From: Pedobacter steynii
GTDB lineage: Bacteria; Bacteroidota; Bacteroidia; Sphingobacteriales; Sphingobacteriaceae
DNA: 64,000 bases
Reading direction: 5' to 3'
Assembly: GCF_900103665.1 (NCBI RefSeq)
Contig: NZ_FNGY01000003.1
Location: forward strand, 186,001-250,000
Shown here: positions 16,961 to 26,260 of the stretch, in pieces
Layout: each line of letters opens with the position of its first letter
How positions within the stretch are numbered: the stretch's first letter is position 1
Program-made: the position numbers and the translations under genes
The notes under the pieces: model-generated
What the model was told of the DNA's origin: nothing
Seen by the model: only the letters and a program-made list of their open reading frames with translations
Database searches by the model: none

Positions 16961-17290
16961 ACGCACTAATTTTTTATAATCCTCAAGTAAAGCAATATAT
17001 TTTTCCATCCAGTAATAAACGGAATCAGGCGGACTGAACCGATGGTCAGCACCTAAAATCATCAAATCATCTTTAGGCATAAACTGCTTGAATTCATCTT
17101 CAAAATCATTCGAAAAATCGTAATCTATTACTTTCCCTATCTCACAAATTACGTCAGTATGCAGTTTTTTTTGCCTGAACCAATTGTACAGGGTCCTCCT
17201 GTTTATATGTAAACGCCTCGATAATTCACTAATGTTCACATTCTTCCGCCGAACAGCGAGTTCAACGATTTCACCAGCATTGAGTTCCAT
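16946..17290 (-). CDS. Small helix-turn-helix DNA-binding protein
   Basis: A 114-residue protein. The first 60 residues hold a helix-turn-helix, with ISELSRRLHINRRTLYNWF resembling a Fis/invertase-resolvase or XRE-type recognition helix. The remainder (DDLMILGADHRFSPPDSVYYW) is acidic and of unknown function. It would bind DNA as a small regulator; the target is unknown. It is convergent with the glycosyltransferase and has 266 bp of noncoding DNA behind its start, in which I see no other feature. Confidence 0.78.
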   Translation of the reverse strand: MELNAGEIVELAVRRKNVNISELSRRLHINRRTLYNWFRQKKLHTDVICEIGKVIDYDFSNDFEDEFKQFMPKDDLMILGADHRFSPPDSVYYWMEKYIALLEDYKKLVRKGPL

Positions 17291-17556
17291 AGTCTTGTAA
17301 TTATTACATCATAAAACAAACTTTTTGGTTAAACAATTGGGATGTGTTTAAACGAAAAAAGGGCTGAAGCATTTCCGGAGGGTTCGAGCGCAGATATAGT
17401 TCTAGTTGGAGCGGCAATAACAGTTCAACATCAATCGTATCAAAATATTGGATCTTTACGTATAAATTTGTCGAATCTTACAATCAAATATATTTTAAAA
17501 AAAAGTATTGTATGAACCTACTGATGCTCAAAAAGCTATTATTCATGTTCAAATCC

Positions 17557-18228
17557 TCAATAAGTAGTTACAAAAAGGATCATCCCCCCTACTTCCCCCA
17601 CATCATCGTACCAGGGATTCACTGTGCTTTTTAATAAAGTCCCGTCAATATAAAAATCGTAATCTCCAGCCAGTGTATCTATTTCTCCTTTTAAGACCCT
17701 TCGTTTCAAAAGGTCAAGATCTGTCCCTTTTCCTGGAAAAAGGTCAAAGAAATTTTTACCAATCAAATCCACATCAGATAAGCTACAGACACTCAACAAT
17801 TGTTTTGAGACCAATAAATAATTCATATTCTTGTCTAACATCGCCACCGGCAAAGGAAATTGAGAAATCAGGATATGGTTCCTTTCGGTCAGATCATCAT
17901 CCCCTCTTTCATTGCTGCTTTCTTCCTGTTTATTTCGCAAATACCGGTTGTAACACAAGGTATAGTTTGCGGGGTTCGAGAAGCCGAGCATAAATGCCAT
18001 TTCTTTCTTACTGCAACCTGTCTTGCGAATATGTTCTTCGGCAAATTCCATTTGTAACCTTCTGAAATAAAGGTATGGACTCGTCTGAAACATACTTTTA
18101 AAATCACGCATCAGTTTAGAGATAGAAATATGATGCAATGCCGCCAGATTTTCTACAGCAGGAAATCCTAAAAGGATCACCGTACCAAGATATTCAGCGA
18201 TTTGAATACTTTTATTATTACTCCCCAT
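17557..18228 (-). CDS. AraC-type HTH protein with C-terminal PAS domain
   Basis: A 223-residue regulator. Residues 15-95 carry an AraC-type double helix-turn-helix (LAALHHISISKLMRDFKSMF, then KKEMAFMLGFSNPANYTLCY). Residues 110-223 look like a PAS domain: LISQFPLPVAMLDKNMNYLL, LIGKNFFDLFP and a final VGGMILFVTTY. The order is unusual, because AraC proteins normally carry the sensor before the DNA-binding part. The PAS domain could bind a small ligand or sense redox or light. No target genes are evident next to it. Confidence 0.78.
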   Translation of the reverse strand: MGSNNKSIQIAEYLGTVILLGFPAVENLAALHHISISKLMRDFKSMFQTSPYLYFRRLQMEFAEEHIRKTGCSKKEMAFMLGFSNPANYTLCYNRYLRNKQEESSNERGDDDLTERNHILISQFPLPVAMLDKNMNYLLVSKQLLSVCSLSDVDLIGKNFFDLFPGKGTDLDLLKRRVLKGEIDTLAGDYDFYIDGTLLKSTVNPWYDDVGEVGGMILFVTTY

Positions 18229-18595
18229 TTTGTTCAGATGTTATTTTGGTCAGCACACGGTTTGACAGGAACGGCTGTTGATCAGCTACTGCTCATGAAT
18301 AAAAAACGCATCGCTTAGAATCCAACATCAAAATCATAAAATGCAATTACTGAAAACAGGTATTTATCCTGAATACAAGAATATTTACCGCTAAGGCTGC
18401 GACCTGAGATTTCCCCCACAGATAGCCGCAGCCTGATTCCAAAAGCCCCCAGACCTTCAGAATACTGATTAAAAAACGCCCCCATTTTTTATCTTTATTT
18501 ATATTATTTTCTTACTCTATTTCAAATTAAAGATGTTTTCCCCAAAACATCCAGAAATAATCGAATCTTAAGATAACAAAAAAATTACAAACCCA
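18229..18595. other. Intergenic region downstream of the polysaccharide locus
   Basis: 367 bp with no gene. Apart from the hairpin at 18532-18551, it holds an inverted repeat GGCTGCG / CGCAGCC at 18395-18433 with a 25-nt loop and no T-run, and AT-rich DNA. I see no RNA gene. Confidence 0.5.
18532..18551 (-). terminator. Possible terminator of the polysaccharide operon
   Basis: Perfect 8-bp arms GATGTTTT and AAAACATC enclose a 4-nt loop. The site lies 45 bp past the stop of the last gene of the locus (18596). Only a short, interrupted T-stretch follows, so it may be a weak terminator or a 3'-end stabiliser. Confidence 0.5.
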
Positions 18596-20548
18596 TCAAA
18601 TTTCTGGTTCCACCCGAACATTTAGCAATGTATTTTCTGTACTAGCTTTTAACACATCTGCAGGCTTATAATCCGTATTACTGCTCACATACTCAGGAAT
18701 AATTTCCTGCATCTTCCAAACCGTCTGCTGGTTATCATTTAGCTGGCTTAGCGCCAGCAACTCGTTGATTTTTCTCGTTATATATTCATAAGGATAATCG
18801 ATCACCGCAGATATCTTTATTTTCTCATGATAAGTGGGGATCACCTTCTCTGTTTTATTCAACAGCTCCTCATACAACTTCTCTCCTGGCCTCAGCCCCA
18901 CAAAACAAATTTTTATATCGGTATACGGCAAAAATCCAGCTAACTTTATCATATTTATCGCAAGATTCAAAATTTTAACTGGTTCACCCATGTCAAAAAT
19001 ATAGATCTCCCCACCATTGCCCATAACGGAAGCTTCCAAAACCAATTGCACTGCTTCGGGAATAGTCATAAAGTACCGGGTTACCTCCGGATCTGTGACC
19101 GTTACCGGTCCGCCCATTTCAATTTGAGCCCTAAATCGGGGAACAACTGACCCATTTGACCCCAACACATTCCCAAACCGGGTCGTGATAAACTTCGTTT
19201 TTGGCAAGGGCTCTACCTGGTGGTTTTGGAGCGACTGGATATACATCTCTGCAATTCTTTTCGAAGCCCCCATCACATTTGTTGGCTTCACCGCTTTATC
19301 GGTAGAAATCATAATGAACTTTTCAGCATGATACTCAACTGCAAGATCCGCAAGGTTTTTTGTTCCCAAAACATTGGTCAAAATCGCCTCCGAAGGATTG
19401 TGTTCCATCATAGGCACATGCTTGAGTGCCGCAGCATGAAAAATGATTTCCGGCCGGCAGGTCTCAAACATATTTTTCAGCCGGCCATAATTCTGAATAT
19501 TGATGATCATAAATTTACAGGAGTTGCCCGGAAAATGATCTTCAATTTCCAGCTGCATTTCGTGAAGCGGGCTCTCCGCCTGATCGCATAAGATCAGCTG
19601 TTCGGGATGACATTTCAGGATCTGCCTGATAATTTCCGATCCGATGGAACCGGCAGCCCCGGTAACGAGCACTCTTTTACCACAAAGCCCCGTCAACACA
19701 TTTGCCCCGTCCATATGAATGGGCTCGCGTTGCAGCAAATCCTCAATCTTCAAATCAGGAAGCTGACTGAGCTTTAATTTCCCTTTTAACCAATGGTTGG
19801 AGGCGGGAACAGAAATCACCCTGATGCCGCATTCCATACATTTTTCTATCGCCACTTTCCGCCCCTCTATATCACTGCAATCCTCCATCACAATCATTTT
19901 CTCTACCCCGTACTTTTTCTTCAGTTCAGGAATTCTCCAGGAGCCATAAACCTGTTTTTGTTCCAGATGTTTGTGGATCCGGTCTGCATGGTCATCCACA
20001 AAGCCCAGCACTTTAAAATTCTTTTCTGAAGCAGCGTCAAGCCCCTGTTTAATGAGCAGAGAAGAACGGTCTACCCCATAAATCAACAAAACTTCTTTAT
20101 CGGCAATCTGGAGGTCTTTGAGGTAATGAAAAAGCTGCTTCACACTGATTCTAAGCGCAATCAGGACCGATGCAGAAATGAAGAAGTTAATGATCAGCGT
20201 CGAAAGGAACCGCTGACTGTCGAAATCAAAATATGGCTTCAAAAGCACATAACTGGCCAGTATAAATAAACCACTGGTTAACAGCACTGCCTTAAATACA
20301 CGGAAAATATCTTCCACACTGGAATACCTGATGATCCCGGTATGGATTCTCATCATGACAAATACCAGCACAGAAATGAGGTGATATAAGCACAGATAGC
20401 GCAGTTCATAATGATCAAATAAATCCCTATAATTTCCCTTTTCCAAAATAATCAGGGACAGCACAAAGGAAACACTTACGATCACCTGGTCAATTAATAA
20501 AATAATCCACCTGGAGTATACTTTTTCGCAAAATAGAATCTTTTTCAT
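18596..20548 (-). CDS. CapD/FlaA1-type nucleotide-sugar 4,6-dehydratase or epimerase, membrane-bound
   Basis: A 650-residue polysaccharide biosynthesis protein. Residues about 10-130 contain four membrane segments; a CoA-binding-like Rossmann domain follows (LLIYGVDRSS, VLGFVDDH). The catalytic extended SDR domain begins at about residue 290 with VLVTGAAGSIGSEI, has a Thr/Asp/Lys stretch (ISTDKAVKPTNVMGASKR, in which Met replaces the Tyr of many SDRs, as in the WbpM/FlaA1 group) and the FGNVLGSNGSVVP motif. Such enzymes convert UDP-GlcNAc to a 4-keto-6-deoxy sugar for a dideoxy amino sugar such as QuiNAc or FucNAc. It is the last gene of the locus; the sugar would be used by the PglC-like transferase. 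Confidence 0.9.
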   Translation of the reverse strand: MKKILFCEKVYSRWIILLIDQVIVSVSFVLSLIILEKGNYRDLFDHYELRYLCLYHLISVLVFVMMRIHTGIIRYSSVEDIFRVFKAVLLTSGLFILASYVLLKPYFDFDSQRFLSTLIINFFISASVLIALRISVKQLFHYLKDLQIADKEVLLIYGVDRSSLLIKQGLDAASEKNFKVLGFVDDHADRIHKHLEQKQVYGSWRIPELKKKYGVEKMIVMEDCSDIEGRKVAIEKCMECGIRVISVPASNHWLKGKLKLSQLPDLKIEDLLQREPIHMDGANVLTGLCGKRVLVTGAAGSIGSEIIRQILKCHPEQLILCDQAESPLHEMQLEIEDHFPGNSCKFMIINIQNYGRLKNMFETCRPEIIFHAAALKHVPMMEHNPSEAILTNVLGTKNLADLAVEYHAEKFIMISTDKAVKPTNVMGASKRIAEMYIQSLQNHQVEPLPKTKFITTRFGNVLGSNGSVVPRFRAQIEMGGPVTVTDPEVTRYFMTIPEAVQLVLEASVMGNGGEIYIFDMGEPVKILNLAINMIKLAGFLPYTDIKICFVGLRPGEKLYEELLNKTEKVIPTYHEKIKISAVIDYPYEYITRKINELLALSQLNDNQQTVWKMQEIIPEYVSSNTDYKPADVLKASTENTLLNVRVEPEI

Positions 20549-20574
20549 GGGAATAGATTTAGTGTTGAACAGGC

Positions 20575-22116
20575 CTATACCTTATTTGCCTGCAAACGGT
20601 ATAGCGGAAAAAAATCAACTTCGGTTTGAGGCTCAATTTCCTGCCGAAGTATCAACGCATTATAGGCCTCCTGATCGGCTACAAAACGCCAGGTCTGGTA
20701 GTTAAAGGTCAGACTGGAAAAATTAGCCTTCCACAAAAACAAGGAATCTTCTTTGAAGCCCAGTCCGCCGCCTAAATTATAATATTTCGCACCCAGCTTC
20801 CGCCCAAGAACCGTAATCTCCTCTGTCAACAGTTTTGCCGGAGAATCGGCAAGCCAGGCAGCTCTGGTGCCTAATAAATGGGCCTGCATGATTCCATTGG
20901 TAAGGACAATAACGGCACCGCATACGGGATAATCGTCTTTATCGTAGACAAACATCAGCCGGGCATCAAATTCATCGGTATGGAGCAATGCCTTAAAATA
21001 GGCCTCATCAAAATAATAGGTTTCTGAAGCATCCACCCGAAGCATGTTTAAGGTATAGATCGAGACGAAATTCCGGATATCCTCATCGGTATTGGCTTCC
21101 TTTACATAATAGCCTTTCTCCCTGAGTTTCCTGATCTTCCTAAGTACCCCTCCATGATAGTTCAACTGCTGCGTTTCCAGAGAAAGGCCGAGGTCAAACA
21201 CCACCACTTTTCCATTGTCGACCAGCCCCCCAAAAGACCCGACTAGTCCCGACTGGTCAAAAAAAGGATTTAACCTGGAAAAGACGGTCACCACCTGTTC
21301 TGCTTTTAGAAAATCCAAAAAAGAACGTTTAAATCCTTCGATAAATTCAGCTGTTAAAGTCTTAAAATCCCGGTTTGAAACCGGACCACTATACCCATAA
21401 ACAGAACTCATATCATGGTATGATGAATCCGGTATATTTCTTTTTATCAATGGGATGGCGATAAAATCAGGTCCATTTTCATAGACAAACATGACTGCCT
21501 TCCCTGCACTGTTGTCCAATGAATGATAAGTCCAGGAATGGTAGAAATCATACTTCAAAGCCCGCTTAATCAGATTCCTCCACTTCGCTTCCTCCTTCAG
21601 GTTAATGGTGTAGGAAATCGCTTCCCCCAGGGTTTTATCTTCATTCCGGTACAATTCCATCCTGATAAACGAATCTTCACCGCTGGTTTCTCTAAAACCC
21701 ATTTTCTTGTAAATCGCAATTGCACCCGAGTTTTCCGGGTTTACATCCAGCAGGATCTTGTCCAGATGAAGGGTATTAAAGCCATAGTCAAGGATCATTG
21801 CTGTGGCCTGACTTCCGATGCCCATGCCCCAACATTCTCTTTCCGCAATAAAAAGATGAAATTCGGCCGCACCATCTGCGATATTGATCAGCTGAACATT
21901 TCCAATATACCTTTTCGTTGTGCTCAGACAAATCGCAAACCTTTTCTGGTCTTCCCTTAGCAGGACATCCCTTAACCATTTCGTCTCTATCTCCGCAGTA
22001 ATCGGAGCAGCTGGCCTAAAGGGCGTAAATTTCCATACTTCCGGATTGTTCCGCCATTGGAACGATGTCATAGCATCAGCTATAACCAGAGGCCTTAAAA
22101 AGATAGATGCTTTCAT
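20575..22116 (-). CDS. Fusion of GNAT acetyltransferase and FemAB-like aminoacyltransferase
   Basis: A 513-residue two-domain protein. Residues 1-165 are a RimJ/RimL-type GNAT acetyltransferase (FQWRNNPEVW, GWGMGIGSQA, NSGAIAIYKKMGF). Residues 170-513 resemble the FemAB-like GNAT group (YHSWTYHSLDNSAG, SSVYGYSGPVS, YNLGGGLGFKEDSLF) and are clearly paralogous to the protein at 23914-24939. FemAB proteins add an amino acid to a peptidoglycan peptide; in capsule loci the relatives probably acylate a sugar. Its start overlaps the next upstream gene by 4 bp. The fusion suggests acetylation and amino acyl transfer to one glycan. Confidence 0.82.
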   Translation of the reverse strand: MKASIFLRPLVIADAMTSFQWRNNPEVWKFTPFRPAAPITAEIETKWLRDVLLREDQKRFAICLSTTKRYIGNVQLINIADGAAEFHLFIAERECWGMGIGSQATAMILDYGFNTLHLDKILLDVNPENSGAIAIYKKMGFRETSGEDSFIRMELYRNEDKTLGEAISYTINLKEEAKWRNLIKRALKYDFYHSWTYHSLDNSAGKAVMFVYENGPDFIAIPLIKRNIPDSSYHDMSSVYGYSGPVSNRDFKTLTAEFIEGFKRSFLDFLKAEQVVTVFSRLNPFFDQSGLVGSFGGLVDNGKVVVFDLGLSLETQQLNYHGGVLRKIRKLREKGYYVKEANTDEDIRNFVSIYTLNMLRVDASETYYFDEAYFKALLHTDEFDARLMFVYDKDDYPVCGAVIVLTNGIMQAHLLGTRAAWLADSPAKLLTEEITVLGRKLGAKYYNLGGGLGFKEDSLFLWKANFSSLTFNYQTWRFVADQEAYNALILRQEIEPQTEVDFFPLYRLQANKV

Positions 22117-23063
22117 AATACAGTTTTTAATACGTTTAGTATCCGCTTCATATCTGCGTGAGTATAACGATGGTCTATGGGCAAAGCAATCAGATGGCTT
22201 GTCAGGTAGTGCTCATACATCATTTTTGTAGTCCATTCCAGGACGTTTGGCCAATAAGTAGCGACATAGATGTGTTTATCCAGTAATTTTTTTTTGAGGC
22301 TCAGGGAGGAAGTCAGCAGTGGATACACCATTGGTCCGTTAATCAGGGAGGCATCAAAAGTATAATCATTGTGGGCCTCCAGAAAATCATGGAGGTACAT
22401 AAAATTGGAATTCCGCCGGTATCTGCAAACCTTGTAATCTATGCCGGACAAAATTTTCTGCGACAATGAGGACATCCTTTTTATCGGGTTGTTCGACAAC
22501 ACGACATTGTTATTGATAAAATCTTCATATCCCATTTCTATTCCCAGGTCTATGCTCCTGATCAGGTGAGAAAACCTTTCAAAAGAAACATCCTTTTCCA
22601 TCTTCAACCGCAGCGGGCTATTGGTTTGAAGGTAGGCCCCATCGGGAACGCCGAAAAACTTTCTGCAGGAATAAAAAGTATCCGGGCCTTCCAGTGGCGG
22701 AGAGAAAAAGGCCTGAGAATTGTCAATGATCAGGTTCTGAAACTGTGCAGTCAGCCTGGTTACCGTTTCCTGTTTCAAACCGAAATAGTTCGTATACAGT
22801 AAACATTCCTCAGGGCCAACCTCAAAATCCAGTACCGGGTCCATGTGTTCATCAATGGTATAATACTGAAAGGGAATCCCCAGCCTTTTCAGCGGCTCCA
22901 GGATCACCTCACAGGTATAATAAGGGACATGTACCAATCGGTACCGCCTTACCTTTAAGATATATTCAAAGGCATTTCTGCCGGTATTTAATTTTAACAG
23001 GGAAGGATAAAATTCTTCTCCTTTGGACAGTTGTAGCTCCAGATATCCTCCAAGTGATCTCAT
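22113..23063 (-). CDS. DegT/DnrJ-like PLP-dependent protein
   Basis: A roughly 316-residue PLP-enzyme-like protein of the sugar aminotransferase fold, shorter than the usual 370-400. The start is placed at the ATG at 23063 (protein MRSLGGYLEL), because the 57-bp longer frame to 23120 would overlap the previous gene by 35 bp. Visible are GRNAFEYIL, VHVPYYTCEVIL and YTNYFGLK, the Asp-containing NLIIDNSQAFF, and the probable PLP Lys in YSCRKFFGVPDGAYL. It may aminate a keto sugar or be a degenerate family member. It lies between the PhyH oxygenase and the GNAT-FemAB fusion and is cotranscribed with both. Confidence 0.75.
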   Translation of the reverse strand: MRSLGGYLELQLSKGEEFYPSLLKLNTGRNAFEYILKVRRYRLVHVPYYTCEVILEPLKRLGIPFQYYTIDEHMDPVLDFEVGPEECLLYTNYFGLKQETVTRLTAQFQNLIIDNSQAFFSPPLEGPDTFYSCRKFFGVPDGAYLQTNSPLRLKMEKDVSFERFSHLIRSIDLGIEMGYEDFINNNVVLSNNPIKRMSSLSQKILSGIDYKVCRYRRNSNFMYLHDFLEAHNDYTFDASLINGPMVYPLLTSSLSLKKKLLDKHIYVATYWPNVLEWTTKMMYEHYLTSHLIALPIDHRYTHADMKRILNVLKTVL

Positions 23064-23085
23064 TTTATGCGATTTGATTTGTGAA

Positions 23086-23889
23086 TTACTCCTGGCCTCT
23101 TTGGTACATTCTTTTCTCAACGGGTTGATAATACTCCTCGAAGTCGGCAGGAACCCTTGAATTATAACCGATCACCTGTCGCAGGTCCTCACTCAGCCCT
23201 GCCCCGAAATCATAACCTAAAAACCTGGGGTAATCCATTTGCTGCTTCATAAAAGGTTTGGTAAAAGCCATGGTCAGCGCCCTCCTCGGCTCATCTGTAT
23301 TGTTTTTACCGGCAGCATGCCATAAATTGGAATCGAATAAAACGATGCTGCCTTTTTTCCCCAGTGCCCGGTCTGCATGTTCATAAAACGAGGAAGCTTC
23401 CGGTTTTTTGTCAGACAGATGCGAGCCGGAAAGGAAATAGGTTGCCCCGTTTTCAAGGGTAAAATCGTCCAGCAGCACCATCATTTGAAACATCAGTCTA
23501 TAAGTACCTGTAAATGTCCGGATGTCCCTGTGGATATTCTGAACATAAGTCTGACTGTTTCTCAAATTGATGACCGCTCCCAGGGAATTGAGAATGTACT
23601 GTCCGCCAAGGAAGTGCCGGATTTGTTTGTCCCCAAACTTCTGTTCCAGAAATTTCAGAGAAAACAGGTCTTTTTCTACCAGATGATGGAGCGTTCCATC
23701 GGTACTTTCCCCAATCCCGTTATTTACCTGTATTTTTCTTCTGAATTCGTAGGCAGGCTGAAGTGATTGCTTAATGTCCTCTACAAACTGAGGATCTAAA
23801 GCATTTTCATAAATAATCCAGCCATACTTTCCGATGACCTCATCAAATAAGACAAGATCAGTAGTGGAATAATCCAATGTATTTTGCAT
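23086..23889 (-). CDS. Phytanoyl-CoA dioxygenase (PhyH) family oxygenase
   Basis: A 267-residue Fe(II)/2-oxoglutarate-dependent oxygenase. The facial triad is visible as NIHRDIRTF (His-x-Asp) and the distal His in NLWHAAGKN, followed by the 2-oxoglutarate-binding Arg in RRALTMAF. Relatives hydroxylate lipids, amino acids or natural products. Its position between a FemAB-like protein and a PLP protein in a polysaccharide locus suggests hydroxylation of an amino acid or acyl substituent of the glycan, which is inference. Confidence 0.85.
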   Translation of the reverse strand: MQNTLDYSTTDLVLFDEVIGKYGWIIYENALDPQFVEDIKQSLQPAYEFRRKIQVNNGIGESTDGTLHHLVEKDLFSLKFLEQKFGDKQIRHFLGGQYILNSLGAVINLRNSQTYVQNIHRDIRTFTGTYRLMFQMMVLLDDFTLENGATYFLSGSHLSDKKPEASSFYEHADRALGKKGSIVLFDSNLWHAAGKNNTDEPRRALTMAFTKPFMKQQMDYPRFLGYDFGAGLSEDLRQVIGYNSRVPADFEEYYQPVEKRMYQRGQE

Positions 23890-23913
23890 GATTAGTTTGT
23901 TTTAAAGTTCAGG

Positions 23914-24939
23914 TTATTGTCTGTAGGCGGGGAAAAAAGTAGATTCCGGATTGATCTCTTCTCCCCGTTGACGTACGAGTTCCTGATAAACCTCCTCGTC
24001 ATTGATATAGCACCAGATCCGGTCTGCGATCTGTAAATCGGAAAAATGGCGTTTGAACTGAAATAAGGAATCTTCTTTTCCCCCTACACCTCCGCCAAGG
24101 TGAAAAATTTTCTTTCCTAACCTCCGGCCAATCATACTGATTTCATCGGTGAGTAATTTGCTTGGAGATACATTAAGGTACTTTTCAGCCGTTGCAGAAA
24201 GGTGGTTTCGGACTACATGTTCAGAGATCAGTAATAATGCGCCACAAATCAGCTCTGGTCCATCGTAAATCAGGATCAACCGGTTATTGAATTCCTCGGG
24301 GTTCAGCAGGCCTGTAAAATAGGCCTCGTCAAAATAATAACTCTTACCGGCATTTAACCGGTCCATATTTTTATGGTATATTGCTGTAAACAAACGGATC
24401 TCCTCCGGGCTCCGGGCATCTTTGATCGTGTAATTCTGCTCCCGAAGTTTCTTTACCTGACGCTTTAAACGCTTGTCATACCTTGCGTGCTGTTCTTCAA
24501 CAGTTAAGGACAGGTCCATATAAATCGTACTGCCGTTGGAGGAAAGTCCGCCAATATTTTCGAGCAGATACTGCTGTGGCAAAAAAGGATACAACCGGGT
24601 AAATACAGAGACACAACATTCGGCTTTCAGGAACCGGCAGAATTCATCTTTAAAAGAATGTAATGAACCCTCCGTAATCGCGCTGAAATCAGCATCCGAC
24701 ACCGGGCCGGCGTAACCATACACCGAGGTCAGGTCATAAAAAGACGAATTGGCTATCCTCCTTTTAATCATTGGAAAGGCAATAAAAAAGTCTGCTTCCT
24801 GATACACAAAAAGAAGGGGTTCTCCTTCACTGTTCAGCGAATGATAATACCAGGTATGGTAAACTTCATAATTGCAGGAACGTTTTACATAGCCATCCCA
24901 TTCCGGCTTTTCCCGGATAATAAAACTTTGGTATTGCAT
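23914..24939 (-). CDS. FemAB-like GNAT/aminoacyltransferase
   Basis: A 341-residue single-domain protein, paralogous to residues 170-513 of the fusion protein at 20575-22116. Shared blocks include YHTWYYHSLNS, TSVYGYAGPVS, SYYFDEAYFTGLL and FHLGGGVGGKEDSLF. It belongs to the FemAB-like acyltransferase superfamily and is expected to transfer an aminoacyl or acyl group to a cytoplasmic, lipid-linked glycan. Two such paralogues, two genes apart, suggest two different acceptor positions or two donors. Confidence 0.82.
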   Translation of the reverse strand: MQYQSFIIREKPEWDGYVKRSCNYEVYHTWYYHSLNSEGEPLLFVYQEADFFIAFPMIKRRIANSSFYDLTSVYGYAGPVSDADFSAITEGSLHSFKDEFCRFLKAECCVSVFTRLYPFLPQQYLLENIGGLSSNGSTIYMDLSLTVEEQHARYDKRLKRQVKKLREQNYTIKDARSPEEIRLFTAIYHKNMDRLNAGKSYYFDEAYFTGLLNPEEFNNRLILIYDGPELICGALLLISEHVVRNHLSATAEKYLNVSPSKLLTDEISMIGRRLGKKIFHLGGGVGGKEDSLFQFKRHFSDLQIADRIWCYINDEEVYQELVRQRGEEINPESTFFPAYRQ

Positions 24940-24952
24940 GGATTTTTAGCAG

Positions 24953-26101
24953 TTAGTATTGGCCCTCAAGCACACGGATCATCATTTCATTCACCTTATT
25001 GACGTCGAACTTCTCGACGGCATATTTCCTTCCATTGATTCCAAACCGGGTAACATCATCGGTATGCCGGATGTAATACTCCATTTTTGAGGCCAGTTGC
25101 GGCGCATCTTTCACCGGAACCAGGAACCCGTTTGCTTTCCTGAGCAAGGGGTTAATCGTTTCCCTGCATCCTACAGAGTTGCAGGTAATCAATGCCCGGC
25201 CCATTGCCATCCCCTCCAAAAGACATCTTGGGACCCCTTCCCCATAATAGGAAGGCAGGACCACAACGGAGGACTCCCGGATATAAGGACGTACATCTTC
25301 CAGCAGGCCCAAATATTGAACCGTACCACCAGACTTTATTTTTGCATATAAATCATCACTAATGGCATCAATATTATCATCGTAAGCCCCGATCAGCTTA
25401 AAATCAACCTCCGGAAATTTAGCTTTGATTATTTTTGCAGCCTCATAAAACTCATTGATTCCCTTCGCATTAATGAGACGGGAAATCATTAAAAAACTGA
25501 GGTGCTGTACATCTGGCAAGGAATATTCATAGCTGGATAAGTCCACTCCTGAACCATTGACCACCGTAATTTTATTCTTATTGCTCAGGATATGCTCACG
25601 GATCAGGAGGGCGTAATCGTCCTGATTCTGGAAGATGATGTGCAGCCTTTTGGTCGCCATCAGACTTAACTTAAGGAGTATTCTGGTTATTTTCTGTACC
25701 CATGTTTTGGGGCCGATGTGCATAAAATTATAGCCAAGGCCAGTCAGCATTGGGGTAATCAGCTTCACGCGGCAATACCTGGCGACAAAGCAACCATAGA
25801 TCACGGGCTTAAAGGTATAAGGAAAGAAGACATCCGGCTTCACCATCCGGATCACTTTGCGCAATGCAAAAAGATATTTCAGGTCTGAGCCTATAGAAAC
25901 GTTACTGGGATTGAGTTCATTCTCATATACTTTCACCCCCATTTCCTGTAGCCTGCGACTGATGCTTTGCTGTTCTATCGGCGGACTGAACACCATCACT
26001 TCATGTTTTTCTACCAATGCTTCCATCAATTTCCCTCTGAAATCCAGCAGTGACCTCGGGGAGTCGCAGGAGATGAGTATTTTCTTCCTTTCCGTTACCA
26101 T
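24953..26101 (-). CDS. Family 4 glycosyltransferase
   Basis: A 382-residue GT-B glycosyltransferase. The N-terminal acceptor domain begins KILISCDSPRSLLDFRG. The C-terminal nucleotide-binding domain has VNGSGVDLSSY, MISRLINAKGINEFYEAAKII, and the E-x7-E-like motif in LPSYYGEGVPRCLLEGMAMGRALIT written across residues about 280-305. It probably adds one sugar of the repeat unit at the cytoplasmic face. It is 13 bp upstream of the FemAB-like gene on the same strand. Confidence 0.9.
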   Translation of the reverse strand: MVTERKKILISCDSPRSLLDFRGKLMEALVEKHEVMVFSPPIEQQSISRRLQEMGVKVYENELNPSNVSIGSDLKYLFALRKVIRMVKPDVFFPYTFKPVIYGCFVARYCRVKLITPMLTGLGYNFMHIGPKTWVQKITRILLKLSLMATKRLHIIFQNQDDYALLIREHILSNKNKITVVNGSGVDLSSYEYSLPDVQHLSFLMISRLINAKGINEFYEAAKIIKAKFPEVDFKLIGAYDDNIDAISDDLYAKIKSGGTVQYLGLLEDVRPYIRESSVVVLPSYYGEGVPRCLLEGMAMGRALITCNSVGCRETINPLLRKANGFLVPVKDAPQLASKMEYYIRHTDDVTRFGINGRKYAVEKFDVNKVNEMMIRVLEGQY

Positions 26102-26165
26102 CTTTATATAATTTTAGGGGATAAAATTTTTACCGAATCAGCAGGAAACAAGGGGGATATATTTA

Positions 26166-26206
26166 AGGGGGCGGCCCGACAAATAACTTGTCAGACCTGC
26201 CCCCTC
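26166..26206 (-). terminator. GC-rich hairpin after the pectate lyase gene
   Basis: Arms GGGGGC (26167-26172) and GCCCCC (26199-26204), extended inward by further pairs around GACAA / TTGTC, lie about 55 bp past the lyase stop. No long T-run follows, so it may act as a terminator or an mRNA-end stabiliser separating the lyase from the downstream glycosyltransferase gene. Confidence 0.55.
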
Positions 26207-26260
26207 AATATTTTAAAATCAGAGCCTCCGGATTCCCGTCAGGCTGTGATCAAAGAAGTT

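Noticed and set aside
18395..18433. Inverted repeat GGCTGCG / CGCAGCC considered as a terminator.
   Set aside because: No T-run follows on either strand, and the loop is 25 nt.
23064..23120. 57-bp N-terminal extension of the DegT-like gene.
   Set aside because: It would overlap the PhyH gene stop by 35 bp; the ATG at 23063 gives a clean start.
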